Shown here: positions 36,365-45,997 of the stretch, piece by piece
Layout: the number at the start of each line of letters is the position of its first letter
Position numbering within the stretch: the stretch's first letter is position 1
Assembly (NCBI RefSeq): GCF_001426195.1
Contig: NZ_LMRS01000034.1
Coordinates: forward strand, 186,001 to 250,000
DNA length: 64,000 nt
Source of the DNA: Sphingomonas sp. Leaf339
GTDB taxonomy: Bacteria; Pseudomonadota; Alphaproteobacteria; Sphingomonadales; Sphingomonadaceae
Reading direction: 5' to 3'
The notes under the pieces: model-generated
Told to the model about the DNA's origin: nothing
Database searches by the model: none
Seen by the model: the letters and a program-made list of their open reading frames with translations, nothing else
Made by a program: the position numbers and the translations under genes

Positions 36365-38388
36365 GCAAGGTTCCCCGCCGTCAGGCGCCAGATGCGATAG
36401 GGTTGGTCGGGTTCGATCCGGATCGTCTGATCCTTGCCGTACCAGTTGAAACGATAACCCTCGGCCAGATCCTCGACCGCGATGCTGGCATCGTCGTCCA
36501 GACCGAATTCCCACAGCGGCACCTGAAACGCGCATTCATGGCCTTCACGCGGGTCCATGTTCACCATGACGCAGATCATGCCGGCACCATCGGGATCGGG
36601 CTTTCCATACCAGATGATATTGTCGTCGCCGGCGACGAAGAACTTCGTGTTCAGGTGCGTCTGGAGCGCTGGATATTGCCGCCGGATGCGGTTGAGCATC
36701 GCTATATCCTGAATGATGTTGCCGGGCGCGTTCCAGTCGCGCGGCTTCACGATGTATTTTTCGGAGTCGTTATATTCTTCCTTGCCGGGCACCGGATCGG
36801 CCTCGCACAATTCGAACCCCGAATAGACGCCGAACAGGCCCGACAGGGTCGCGGCCAGCACGGCGCGGATGCGAAAGCCGGGGCGGCCGGACGTCTGCAG
36901 AAACACCGGATTGATGTCCGGCGTATTGACGAAGAAATGCGGGCGATAGAATTCCTGCGGCGCCGCCGTCGTCAGCTCGGTAATGTAATCGGTCAGCTCC
37001 TGCTTGCCGTCCCGCCAAGTGAAATAGGTGTAGGATTGCGAGAAGCCGACCTTGGCGAGCCGGTACATCATCGTCGGGCGCGTGAATGCCTCCGCCAGGA
37101 AAATGACGTCGGGATGCTCCGCGCGCACGTCGGCGATCATCCACTCCCAGAACGGCAGTGGCTTGGTGTGGGGATTATCGACGCGGAACGTCTTCACCCC
37201 GTGTTCCACCCACAACAGCACGACATCGCGCAGCGCGACCCACAGGCCGGGAACGGCATCGGGGCCATAGAAATCGACGTTAACGATATCCTGATATTTT
37301 TTTGGCGGGTTCTCCGCATATTTCATCGATCCGTCCGGCCGCCACGCGAACCAGCCGGGATGATCGATCAGCCACGGGTGATCTGGCGAACACTGGATCG
37401 CGAAATCCAGCGCGATCTCCAGCCCGTGCGCACGCGCCGCCTTGACCAACCGGCCGAACGCCTCGAACCCGCCGAGATCAGGATGTACCGCATCGTGCCC
37501 ACCCTCGACCGCGCCGATCGCATAGGGACTGCCGGGATCGTCGGGGCCGGCGATCAGCGTGTTGTTCGGCCCCTTGCGATTGGTGCGGCCGATCGGGTGG
37601 ATCGGTGGAAAATAGAGCGTGTCGAACCCCATGTCGCGGATCTGCGGCAGGCGAGTGACGACGTCGTCGAACGTGCCATGCCGGCTCGCATCGGGCGTGA
37701 TCGAACGCGGAAAAAGTTCGTACCATGACGAAAAGCGCGCCGCGATGCGCTCGGCATCCAGCAACTGGCGGGGAGAGCGTAGCGCGAACGGCCGCTGGTC
37801 AGCCGCCGCCATCAGCGCGGCCAGTTCGTCCGACAACAGCAGCGCCGCGCCTGCCATATCGTCGCCAGATGCCTCAAGCTTGGCCGACCATGCCGCCAGA
37901 TTGGTGGCCGGCACGCCCTTGGCAGCGGCTGCGACAAAGCCGCGCCCCTCCATGAAATCGACCGGCTGGGCGACACCGGCATCCAGTTTCTTGCGAAAAT
38001 CGCGGCGGAAACCGCCGAACACGTCGAGCCAGCCTTCGACCAGAAACTCATGCCGGCCCAGCCGCTGCAGCGTGAAGTCGGCAGTCCAGCGATCGGTCGG
38101 CAGCGCAACCATCGGCACCCGGTGCCATACATCCTCGTCGACCGCGCGCCACAACAGATGGACAGCGAGTTGCTCATGCCCGTCCGTGTAGACGGTGGCC
38201 TCGACCGTCACCGTTTCGCCGACGATCCGGCGAACCGCGAAGTCGCCGCCAACGACGTGCGGCGTCACCTCCTCGACGACCAATCGGGGGCTAGCGCTGG
38301 CCACCGACTCGGCCGGTCCGGGCGAAGCGGCAATAATGGCCGACGCGGAAGAAGCCGCGCGAGGCGCGGCGGAAAGGGCATCGGCCAT
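36361..38388 (-). CDS. glgE: Alpha-1,4-glucan:maltose-1-phosphate maltosyltransferase
   Basis: 675-aa GH13_3 enzyme that extends alpha-glucan from maltose-1-phosphate. The N-terminal DUF3416 domain (~40-150) is followed by the barrel: ALDFAIQCSPDHPWLIDHP, the PDGSMKYAENPPKKYQD loop typical of GlgE, VKTFRVDNPHTKPLPFWEW (nucleophile Asp), VIFLAEAFTRPTMMYRL (Glu) and an FFVNTPDINPVFLQ segment. First gene of the operon. No glgB branching-enzyme gene is next to it, which is unusual. Confidence 0.96.
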   Translation of the reverse strand: MADALSAAPRAASSASAIIAASPGPAESVASASPRLVVEEVTPHVVGGDFAVRRIVGETVTVEATVYTDGHEQLAVHLLWRAVDEDVWHRVPMVALPTDRWTADFTLQRLGRHEFLVEGWLDVFGGFRRDFRKKLDAGVAQPVDFMEGRGFVAAAAKGVPATNLAAWSAKLEASGDDMAGAALLLSDELAALMAAADQRPFALRSPRQLLDAERIAARFSSWYELFPRSITPDASRHGTFDDVVTRLPQIRDMGFDTLYFPPIHPIGRTNRKGPNNTLIAGPDDPGSPYAIGAVEGGHDAVHPDLGGFEAFGRLVKAARAHGLEIALDFAIQCSPDHPWLIDHPGWFAWRPDGSMKYAENPPKKYQDIVNVDFYGPDAVPGLWVALRDVVLLWVEHGVKTFRVDNPHTKPLPFWEWMIADVRAEHPDVIFLAEAFTRPTMMYRLAKVGFSQSYTYFTWRDGKQELTDYITELTTAAPQEFYRPHFFVNTPDINPVFLQTSGRPGFRIRAVLAATLSGLFGVYSGFELCEADPVPGKEEYNDSEKYIVKPRDWNAPGNIIQDIAMLNRIRRQYPALQTHLNTKFFVAGDDNIIWYGKPDPDGAGMICVMVNMDPREGHECAFQVPLWEFGLDDDASIAVEDLAEGYRFNWYGKDQTIRIEPDQPYRIWRLTAGNLA

Positions 38389-38405
38389 GAAATAATGCTC
38401 GCTGT

Positions 38406-38771
38406 TTACTTGGTTTTGGTCTTGCGCGACTTGGGCGCTGCCGGGGCGGGCGTGTCAGCGGGTTCGGCCGACGCCTTGCGCTTCGGCGGCGCTTTCGGGC
38501 GGGGCGTAGCCACCGCTGGCGAATCCGCCGGTTCCGCTTCGTCCGTCGCTCCGGCCGGTGCCTCGTGGGTCGCGGGTGAGGTAGTTTCCGCATCGGTGAT
38601 GCTGCTGCCCTCGCCGATGGTCGTGCCATCCGGCGCTACCTGCGTACCACCCTGATCGACCTCGCCGGCTGCCTGATGCCAATGATCCGAATCTCGTCCA
38701 TGACTGCCACCCTCCTTCTCCCATATTTCATAGGCGCGGCGGCTGATGGATTCATGACGATCGTCGGACAT
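38406..38771 (-). CDS. DUF2934 domain protein with Ala/Pro/Lys-rich tail
   Basis: 121 aa. The N-terminal SRRAYEIWEKEGGSHGRDSD is the DUF2934 signature; the remainder is low-complexity, with Glu/Ala then Pro/Lys-rich ending KSRKTKTK, so probably disordered and possibly nucleic-acid binding. The ATG at 38771 has AAGGAG nine bases upstream; a second ATG at 38801 with GAGGAA close by would add MSDHLKEKKA. It lies 17 bases upstream of glgE on the same strand and may head that operon. DUF2934 genes often accompany trehalose or glycogen stress genes; the function is unknown. Confidence 0.7.
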   Translation of the reverse strand: MSDDRHESISRRAYEIWEKEGGSHGRDSDHWHQAAGEVDQGGTQVAPDGTTIGEGSSITDAETTSPATHEAPAGATDEAEPADSPAVATPRPKAPPKRKASAEPADTPAPAAPKSRKTKTK

Positions 38772-38891
38772 TGCCTTTTTCTCCTTCAGATGGTCGGACA
38801 TTGTTTCCTCATCCGACACCATGGGGCAAGTCGAATGAAAACCGCCGACCGCGCGTCCGGTTGCATCGGGCACGCGGCCAACGACCATCCA

Positions 38892-39260
38892 TCAGACCGC
38901 GGCGGTGGTGGCGAGCGGCGGCGTCTGCTGGTGCTGCACGACCAGCCAGTCTTCGTGCGCGCGGCGACGATAGGTTGAGGTGCAATGCGCTTCGTATCCG
39001 GAGCCGTCGTCCTTGGTAGCACGGGCGTGATAGGCCACGACGATCAGGCCTTCTTCCGGTCGGGCGATCCGCCGGTCGGTGATCTCGACCGACGACCAGC
39101 GCGGCGTTGCCGCCACTGCCTCGATCGCCTCGCCACCGCTCATTACGAAGGGCGGCTGCGGCAGGACCATCAGGCATTCCTCGTCGATCGAGGCACGGTA
39201 ATGCTCCGCATCGCCCGTCCACAGGCTTTCCTCAAACGTCCATACCCGGTTGTCGTCCAT
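38892..39260 (-). CDS. NTF2-like (DUF4440-type) protein
   Basis: 122 aa, one cone-shaped alpha+beta domain: an early helix (VWTFEESLWTGDAEHY), CLMVLPQPPFVMSGGEAIEAV, then strands VEITDRRIAR, LIVVAYHARA, CTSTYRRR and WLVVQHQQTPP. The pattern matches the SnoaL/DUF4440 family, whose members bind small molecules or serve structural roles. ATG at 39260 with GGGAGAG upstream. Function unknown. Confidence 0.72.
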   Translation of the reverse strand: MDDNRVWTFEESLWTGDAEHYRASIDEECLMVLPQPPFVMSGGEAIEAVAATPRWSSVEITDRRIARPEEGLIVVAYHARATKDDGSGYEAHCTSTYRRRAHEDWLVVQHQQTPPLATTAAV

Positions 39261-39325
39261 CGTCACTCTCCCACGATCAGTCCTGGCGGATAGCGCCGGG
39301 CCGGGCCGATCGTTCCCATATGAAA

Positions 39326-41836
39326 TCAAAGCTGTCGCAAGGCGCGCGCCGGGCGGACGCTCAAGATCGGCCAAGCACCGGCCAGCCCCACGCCGACCAC
39401 CGCGGCCAGCCCGACTACCAGCGTCAGCGCGACGACCACCGGATCGGGCGCCCAGGGGAAGGCGAACAACTGCGTGACGACATACCACGCGCCCCCCAGC
39501 CCGAGCGTCAGCGCGACGATCGCGAGCACCATTCCGAGCAGCGCATATTCGATCGCCTGCCCCGCCAGCAATTGCCACCGCGTCGCGCCCAGCACGCGCA
39601 ACACCACCGCGTCATAGGTCCGCGCCTCCCGCGCCGCGGCGATTGCGCCAATCAGCACCGCGATCCCGGCCGCCACCGCCACGCCGGCGGCGGCGGCGAT
39701 GGCGGCGGCGACCTGGCCGACGATACCTCGCACCTGCGCCAGCACGCCGCGCACCTCGATCACCGATACCGACGGGAACGGCGCCAGCAGCGCCCGTGTC
39801 ACTGCCCCCTCGCGTCTCTTGGCCATGTCGATCGTCGCCGCCAGATTATGCGGCGCGTCGGCGATGGCGTTGGGCGAGAAGACCATTACGAAGTTGAAGC
39901 CCAGCGTATCCCATTCGATCCGCCGGAACGACGCGACCCGCGCGGTCCGTTCGACGCCCAGCAGCGCGATGGTCAGCCGGTCGCCGATCTTCAGATCGAG
40001 CGCCTGCGCCAGCCGCTCGTCGACCGACACCAAAGGCTCGCCGGCATAATCCTGCGGCCACCAGCGGCCGGCGGTCAGCTTGCTGCCCTCCGGCACCATC
40101 GTCGCATAGGTCAGTCCGCGCTCGCCGCGCAGCGCCCACGCGCCCTCGGGCAATTGCTTCAGGTCGGCGACGCGGATGTCGCGATAACCGGTGATCGTGC
40201 CGCGCATCAGCGGCACGGTGCGGATCGTGGCGTCGGGCGCCGCCGACAGCACGGTAGCGCGGAACGCCGCTTCGCGGTCGCGCGGCACGTCGAGCGCGAA
40301 AAGGGCGGGCGCGCGGGCCGGTACGGTGGTGGCGACCGCGGAATCGATGCTGGTGCGGATGCCCGCCAGCAGGACAAACAGCGTCAGTCCCAGCCCCAGC
40401 GCAACAACCAGCGCCTCCGTCCGCGCACCCGGCCGGTGCAGCGCCGCCAACGCCAGCCGCAGCAACGGCCGGCGTGGCCGGGACAGTCTCGCCACGCCGC
40501 GCCGGATCGCCCAGCCCAGTCCCGCCAGCAGCAGTAGCGTCGCCGCCACCGCGGCGAGAAATCCCGCTGCCAGCAATGGCTGGTCGGACGTCCCGATCGC
40601 GAGCAGCAACGCCGCGCCGCCCGCCGCCAGCGCCGGCACCCAGCCGCGCCGGCCACCACCGCGCATCGGCGCCAGCGCCCCGCGCAACAGACCCGCCGCC
40701 GGCGTCGCGCCCGCACTCGCCAGCGGTGGCGCGGCAAAGGCGATCGCCACCAACAGGCCATAGGCGGCCGCCCGCGCCAGCGGCCACGGCTCCAGCACGA
40801 ACCCCGGCGCCACCGGCAGCACGCTGCGCGCAGCCACCACCAGCAACGGCACCGCCGCCGCGCCGACGATCAGGCCCGCGCCGATCCCGACCAGCGCCGC
40901 CGCGCCGACTTCGATCGCCACGATCCGCGCCACGTCGCCACCGGTCGCGCCCAGTACCTTCAGCGTCGCGAGTGCCGGCCGCCGCTGGGCGAGGAACGAC
41001 GACACACCGCCGCCCACACCGATGCCGGCGATCGCCAGCGCCGCCAGCCCGACCAGCGTCAGGAACTGCCCCATGCGATCGACGAAGCGCGATGCGCCCG
41101 GCGAGGCGCGGTCGCGCGTCTTCGCTTCCCACCCACCGGCGGGAAAGGCATTGCGGAACGTATCGATCGCCGTGGCGGGATTACGCCCCGGTGCCATCCT
41201 GATCCGGTATCGGTAATCGTACAGGCTGCCCGGCTGCAACAGCCCGGTCGCCGCCAGCGAGGCCGGCGCGACGATCGCGACGGGGCCGAGCGTGAAGCCC
41301 TCGCCGAGCCGGTCCGGCTCGTCGGCGATGACGCCGCCGATCGTCAGCCGTGCGCTGCCGATCCGCACCGCCCCGCCACGACCCACGCCGAGCCGGTCCG
41401 CCAGCGCGGGCGCGATCCATGCCTGCCCCGTCGGTGGTGGCCCGACCGACCGACCATCGGCCAGCGTCACCCGACCATAAAGCGGGTAGCGCGCATCGAC
41501 CGCCTTCAACTGAATTGGCACCACGGTGGGCGCGGCTGGCGTGCCGCCGATCGCGCTCGCCTGCATCCGCACCGTCGCCGATACGGTGCCGAGACGCGCC
41601 ATATCCGCCAGTTCGGCGGGCGTCGCGGTCCGTTGCGACACCGCGAACTCCACGTCGCCGCCCAGAATAGCCGCGCCGCGATCCGCCAGTTCTCGGCCGA
41701 TCGCATCGGCGAGGCTCCCGATCGCCGCCAGCGCCGCGACGCCCAGGAACAGGCAAACGACCAGTAGCCGCAGGCCACGGAACCGCCAGTCCAGTTCACG
41801 CCGGGCCAGTCGCCAGGCGAGCGGCCAGCCGCTCAT
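39326..41836 (-). CDS. ABC transporter permease, FtsX/MacB type (YbbP-like)
   Basis: 836-aa inner-membrane protein with two FtsX domains and about ten transmembrane segments (for example LVVCLFLGVAALAAIGSLAD, then VGLAALAIAGIGVGGGVSSF, then AAAIAAAAGVAVAAGIAVLI). Large periplasmic loops lie after the first helix and in the second half. The ATG at 41836 overlaps the ATPase stop (ATGA). With the ATPase and a divergent TesA, it matches the E. coli ybbA-ybbP/tesA arrangement. The substrate is unknown, lipid-like or lipoprotein-like by analogy. Confidence 0.9.
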   Translation of the reverse strand: MSGWPLAWRLARRELDWRFRGLRLLVVCLFLGVAALAAIGSLADAIGRELADRGAAILGGDVEFAVSQRTATPAELADMARLGTVSATVRMQASAIGGTPAAPTVVPIQLKAVDARYPLYGRVTLADGRSVGPPPTGQAWIAPALADRLGVGRGGAVRIGSARLTIGGVIADEPDRLGEGFTLGPVAIVAPASLAATGLLQPGSLYDYRYRIRMAPGRNPATAIDTFRNAFPAGGWEAKTRDRASPGASRFVDRMGQFLTLVGLAALAIAGIGVGGGVSSFLAQRRPALATLKVLGATGGDVARIVAIEVGAAALVGIGAGLIVGAAAVPLLVVAARSVLPVAPGFVLEPWPLARAAAYGLLVAIAFAAPPLASAGATPAAGLLRGALAPMRGGGRRGWVPALAAGGAALLLAIGTSDQPLLAAGFLAAVAATLLLLAGLGWAIRRGVARLSRPRRPLLRLALAALHRPGARTEALVVALGLGLTLFVLLAGIRTSIDSAVATTVPARAPALFALDVPRDREAAFRATVLSAAPDATIRTVPLMRGTITGYRDIRVADLKQLPEGAWALRGERGLTYATMVPEGSKLTAGRWWPQDYAGEPLVSVDERLAQALDLKIGDRLTIALLGVERTARVASFRRIEWDTLGFNFVMVFSPNAIADAPHNLAATIDMAKRREGAVTRALLAPFPSVSVIEVRGVLAQVRGIVGQVAAAIAAAAGVAVAAGIAVLIGAIAAAREARTYDAVVLRVLGATRWQLLAGQAIEYALLGMVLAIVALTLGLGGAWYVVTQLFAFPWAPDPVVVALTLVVGLAAVVGVGLAGAWPILSVRPARALRQL

Positions 41837-42519
41837 GCGGAACCGCTGTCGGACTGGATGCGCCCGTCCGCCAGCGTGACGATCCGGTCGCATCGTTCGG
41901 CCAGCGCCGGATCGTGCGTCACGATCACCAGCGTCGCGCCGGTCGCCGCGCGGCGATCGAACAGCAGGTCCATGATCGAATGGCCCGTCGCCGCATCGAG
42001 ATTGCCGGTCGGCTCGTCCGCGAAGACCAGCGGCGGGCGCGGCCCCAAAGCGCGGGCGATGGCGACGCGCTGCTGCTCGCCGCCCGACAATTGCGTGGGA
42101 TAATGGTCGAGGCGATGGCCGAGGCCGACCGCGGTCAGCTCTGCCGCCGCCCGCTCGAACGCGTCGGCCATGCCCGCCAGTTCCATGGGCACGGCGACAT
42201 TCTCGTGCGCGGTCATCGTCGGCAACAGGTGAAATGCCTGCAGCACGATGCCGATCCGCCCCCGCCGCGCGCGCGCCAGCGCATCCTCGTCCAGCGCCCC
42301 CAGATCGAGGCCGGCGACCGTCACCCGGCCGCCGGTCGCGCGTTCCAGCCCGGTCAGCACCGCGAGTAGCGACGACTTGCCCGATCCCGACGCGCCGAGC
42401 AGCGCGACGCTTTCGCCCTGCCCGACGCGCAGGTCGAGCCCACGCAGAATAGTGGTGGTGCCAAGCGCCAGCGTGACTTCGCGCGCGTCGATCACCATAG
42501 AAGCATCAGGATCGGTCAT
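41833..42519 (-). CDS. ABC transporter ATP-binding protein, LolD/YbbA type
   Basis: 228-aa ATPase. Walker A GASGSGKS at 42-49, signature LSGGEQ at 144-149, Walker B LVFADEP at 164-170 and the His switch VTHD. The length and the linker (GIVLQAFHLLP) match the LolD/MacB group that pairs with FtsX-type permeases. The ATG at 42519 begins MTDPDASMVIDAREV; the frame is open further up only as antisense to tesA. Confidence 0.93.
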   Translation of the reverse strand: MTDPDASMVIDAREVTLALGTTTILRGLDLRVGQGESVALLGASGSGKSSLLAVLTGLERATGGRVTVAGLDLGALDEDALARARRGRIGIVLQAFHLLPTMTAHENVAVPMELAGMADAFERAAAELTAVGLGHRLDHYPTQLSGGEQQRVAIARALGPRPPLVFADEPTGNLDAATGHSIMDLLFDRRAATGATLVIVTHDPALAERCDRIVTLADGRIQSDSGSA

Positions 42520-42534
42520 GAATGGAGCATCGCA

Positions 42535-43254
42535 TTGGCGGGACGGGTAAGGCGCTATGCGGCAGGGGCCGTGCTTCTCCAAGCCCTCGCGATCGCCGGG
42601 TGCGATCGATCGCCCGCGCCGCCCCCCGCTCCCACCGCCGCCGCGACGCCCGCATCGGTCGCCCGGCCGGCGGGGCCGGAACGGCTGGTGTTGGCGTTCG
42701 GCGACAGCCTGTACGCGGGCTATGGCCTCGACCGGGGCCAGAGCCTGCCCGATGCGATCGAGGCGAAGCTGCGCGGCGCTGGCGTCAATGCGACGATGGT
42801 CAATGCCGGCGTGTCGGGCGATACCAGCGCAGCGGGGCGGCAACGGCTGGCCTTCGCGCTCGACAATCTGAAGCGCAAACCCGATCTGGTCCTGCTGGGA
42901 CTGGGTGGCAACGACGTGCTGCGCCAGATTTCACCGGCGGAAACCCGCGACAACATGATCGCGATGCTGGCCGAGCTTGACCGTCGCGGCATCCCAGTGT
43001 TGCTGACCGGGATGAAGGCACCGCCGAATCTGGGGCCGGACTATGTCGTGCAGTTCGATGCGATCTGGCCTGATCTCGCCGCGCGCTATCGCGACACGCT
43101 CTATCCCTTCATCCTCGACGGCGTGATCGGCGATCCGGCGCTGATGCAGGCGGACCGCGTCCATCCCAACGTGCGCGGCATCGCGCGCATCGCCGATCGG
43201 GTGACGCCGCTGGTGCAGGAACGGCTCAAAGCCGCACCGTCGACCGCAGGCTAA
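42535..43254 (+). CDS. tesA: Arylesterase / TesA-like GDSL lipoprotein esterase
   Basis: 239-aa SGNH hydrolase. The lipobox LAIAGC (Cys23) predicts a lipoprotein. Blocks: GDSL FGDSLYAGYG (Ser58), block II Gly, GLGGNDVLR (Asn), and DRVHPN (catalytic Asp and His). The start is TTG at 42535, only 15 bases from the divergent ATPase start, so promoters must overlap. The 3' end overlaps the convergent receptor gene by 29 bases. Substrate not predictable beyond acyl esters or thioesters. Confidence 0.9.
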   Translation: MAGRVRRYAAGAVLLQALAIAGCDRSPAPPPAPTAAATPASVARPAGPERLVLAFGDSLYAGYGLDRGQSLPDAIEAKLRGAGVNATMVNAGVSGDTSAAGRQRLAFALDNLKRKPDLVLLGLGGNDVLRQISPAETRDNMIAMLAELDRRGIPVLLTGMKAPPNLGPDYVVQFDAIWPDLAARYRDTLYPFILDGVIGDPALMQADRVHPNVRGIARIADRVTPLVQERLKAAPSTAG

Positions 43255-45778
43255 TCGTCCGCGGCCGCGCGCTGTACAACTGACGCTCGCCGAAGGCGCT
43301 GGAGAACAGGCGCACCGGCGCGATCGCGTTCAGGGCGTTGTCGATGTTCAGGTCAACTTGCCACGATCCGTGTTCATACCCCGCCCGCAACGCGACCTCG
43401 GTGCGCGACGCGGTGTGGGTGAAGTACGGATTGCCGGCGTTGAAACCAGTCGGCGACGCGCCGTTACCGCTGACGTCGATGCCCGCGACCAACCGATCGC
43501 CCGGCGTCGGCGGCGGCAGCGTCGCCTCAGCCGACAGCAGATAGGCGATCCGGGGCACATTGGGCAGGCGATCGCCCTTTCGCCCCATGCCCTCGCTCGT
43601 GCCCAGCACGGTGTCCGCACCCAGCCGCGCATCGCTCAGACTGGCGGCGGCGATCAGGCGTAGCGGCCCGGCGGCGACCGTCGATCGCAGCTCCGCCCCC
43701 GTGATCCCGACATTGGTCAGGTTGGCGTTGTAGTTGAATGCCCCGTTCGCGCTGCTCGCCGCGAAAATCGTGTTGCGCCATTCGATCCGGTAAACCGCCG
43801 TCTCGACCGACCAGCCGCGCCGCGACGCCTTCATCCCGAGTTCGTAATTCCACAGGTGATCGGCATCATAGAAGCGTTCGGCATCGGTCAGGTTCGGCGT
43901 CACGTTGATGCCACCGGGCCGATATCCTTCCGATATCAAAGCATAAAATAGCGGCCCGTCCGGCACCCTGTACGCCAATTCACCCTTCAGATTGCTGCCC
44001 CTCGCCCGGCCGGCATAGGTCTGTTCGGCTAGGCCCGCGGTGCCGGTAATGATATTGGGAATCGGCACCGCGCCGGCGGCCCGGCGCTGATACCGGTAAT
44101 AGCGCGCGCCCAGCGTTGCTGACAGGCGGGGCACGACCTCATACATCCCCTCCGCGAAGACCGCCTGCTGATCGATCCCGGTGGCGATCGTACGCAGACC
44201 GATGACATCCAGCGGCTGGATCAAGAGGCCGGTCGCCGCATCGGCACGGGCGGCATAGCTGGCCACCGCATCGCGCCGATGCTCCATGAACGCGCCGATC
44301 GTCCAGGTCAGCGCCGCACCGGCGGGAGAGGCCAGCCGCACCTCCGCATTGCTGCTGCGCATCCGGGTCGGCTGATAGAGGATCGACGGCAGCCGCGCAT
44401 CGACATAGGCGCGGAACACCGCCATCTGATCGGCCGAGCACCGCGCCCCGACCGGCAGGCCGGCGAGCCGCAGGCACCCCGCCATGCTCTCACGCTGGCG
44501 GGTCAGAACATTGGTGTAATCGAGCTGGCGGACCAACGCCCAGCGGACGTGCGACCCGGTCGCGGTCAGCGTCATCCCCGCGATCCCGGCATGCACGGTG
44601 GCGCTGGCCAGATCGATGCGGTCCGTATTGGGCGTCCGCGTCGCCGGCACGTCGCGATAGCGGCCCAGTGCCGGGTCCCACGCACCACCATCGTCGATCC
44701 GCGTGTGCTGGTGCAGGTACAGCCCCTCCACCCGCACGTCCGGCGCCGGCGCCCATGCCACGCGCAGGCGGGCACCTTCGCGCACCAGACCGCCCGTATC
44801 GGCGATGCCCAGCCGGTCATTGTCGATGTAGCCGCCCAGCGACCGGCGATGCGCGACGATCCGCACCGCCAGCCGGTCATCGATCAACGGCAGATTGGCG
44901 ACCGCCGCGATCGACCCGCCCCATCCACCGCCATTAACCGCGTCGACACGGGACTCCACGCTGGCGCTCGCCCGCGCCAGATTGACGGGTTGCGGCAGGA
45001 TGCGCAGCGTCCCGCCCATCGAACTGGCGCCGTATAGCGTCCCCTGCGGCCCCTTCAGCAACTCGATCCGCTCGACATCGACCAGATCGATATCGGGGGC
45101 GAAGGCGCCTGGATCGCCGGTGGTGCCGGACGGGCCGTTGATCGGCGTCTCGCCGAAATAGACGCCGACCGTCGCCTCGCCAGTGCCGGAGACGCCGCGG
45201 ATGGCCAGCCGCTGCTGCAACGGCCCGGTATTAAACGCGACCAGCCCCGGCAACTGCCGGGCGACCGATCGCAGGTCGTAACTGCCCCGCGCGTCGATCT
45301 CGGCCGCGGATACGGTGGCGATGCTCATTTCGGTATCGACCAGCGGCGTCGGTCGTTTCAGGGCGGTCACGACGATCTCGTCCTCGACCAACATCGGGAG
45401 TGGCGCAGCGGTCTTGGGCGCAGGCGCGGTGGCGACGATGATGACGACCCCACCCGGCAGGGTGCGGGCGGCCAGGCCACTGCCCGCCAGCATCCGGCGC
45501 AGCGCCCGGTCGCGGTCGACCGGCCCCCTCACGCCGCTCGTCCGGCGATCGCCGACGACGGCCGGATCGAACAGCACCTGCCGGCCAGTCGCCACCGCCA
45601 GCCGCCGCAACGCCGAATCGAGTCGGCCGGCGGGGATCGACGTGACGGTGGCCGGGGGCGGCTTACGCTGCGCCACGACCGGCGAACACAGAGCGATAGC
45701 GATCCACAGCGAACGCCGATATCCTGCAAGCGCCCACCGCCCCGATCGCTGATGCGTCATTTCGGTATCGCGGCGCAT
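43226..45778 (-). CDS. TonB-dependent receptor with N-terminal STN signalling domain
   Basis: 850 aa. Signal peptide (SLWIAIALCSPVVA), then a secretin/TonB short N-terminal domain ~45-115 (IPAGRLDSALRRLAVATG, then MLAGSGLAARTLPGG). The TonB box region is EDEIVVTALKR, followed by the plug (QLPGLVAFNTGP, VERIELLKGPQGTLYGAS) and a 22-strand barrel. The STN domain and the divergent sigma/anti-sigma pair imply a FecA-type surface signalling system. There are no iron-specific motifs, so the ligand may be a siderophore or another compound. Start at 45778 or at an in-frame ATG at 45760. Confidence 0.92.
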   Translation of the reverse strand: MRRDTEMTHQRSGRWALAGYRRSLWIAIALCSPVVAQRKPPPATVTSIPAGRLDSALRRLAVATGRQVLFDPAVVGDRRTSGVRGPVDRDRALRRMLAGSGLAARTLPGGVVIIVATAPAPKTAAPLPMLVEDEIVVTALKRPTPLVDTEMSIATVSAAEIDARGSYDLRSVARQLPGLVAFNTGPLQQRLAIRGVSGTGEATVGVYFGETPINGPSGTTGDPGAFAPDIDLVDVERIELLKGPQGTLYGASSMGGTLRILPQPVNLARASASVESRVDAVNGGGWGGSIAAVANLPLIDDRLAVRIVAHRRSLGGYIDNDRLGIADTGGLVREGARLRVAWAPAPDVRVEGLYLHQHTRIDDGGAWDPALGRYRDVPATRTPNTDRIDLASATVHAGIAGMTLTATGSHVRWALVRQLDYTNVLTRQRESMAGCLRLAGLPVGARCSADQMAVFRAYVDARLPSILYQPTRMRSSNAEVRLASPAGAALTWTIGAFMEHRRDAVASYAARADAATGLLIQPLDVIGLRTIATGIDQQAVFAEGMYEVVPRLSATLGARYYRYQRRAAGAVPIPNIITGTAGLAEQTYAGRARGSNLKGELAYRVPDGPLFYALISEGYRPGGINVTPNLTDAERFYDADHLWNYELGMKASRRGWSVETAVYRIEWRNTIFAASSANGAFNYNANLTNVGITGAELRSTVAAGPLRLIAAASLSDARLGADTVLGTSEGMGRKGDRLPNVPRIAYLLSAEATLPPPTPGDRLVAGIDVSGNGASPTGFNAGNPYFTHTASRTEVALRAGYEHGSWQVDLNIDNALNAIAPVRLFSSAFGERQLYSARPRTISLRSTVRL

Positions 45779-45997
45779 GGCAGGCTCGTCGGCTACTCCA
45801 GGTTAAGGTTGGGGCAACGGCGGATCGGACCCCCTTCGTCCCCTCCGGTGCGTCCGCCACCCTCTTCTGGCGTTCGATCCGTCATCCGATCGTCATCGGT
45901 CAATGTCCACGCTTGACGCGTCGCTGGCAACATGATCGATTGCTGCCATAAACGGGGGGATGCCGGCGGCTGCATTGGATGGGCGACGGACGTGGTC

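Noticed and set aside
36365..36535. Upstream extension of treS
   Set aside because: The 57 additional codons overlap the 3' end of glgE antisense-free but out of frame, while ATG 36364 overlaps the glgE stop in the coupled ATGA form used elsewhere in the operon.
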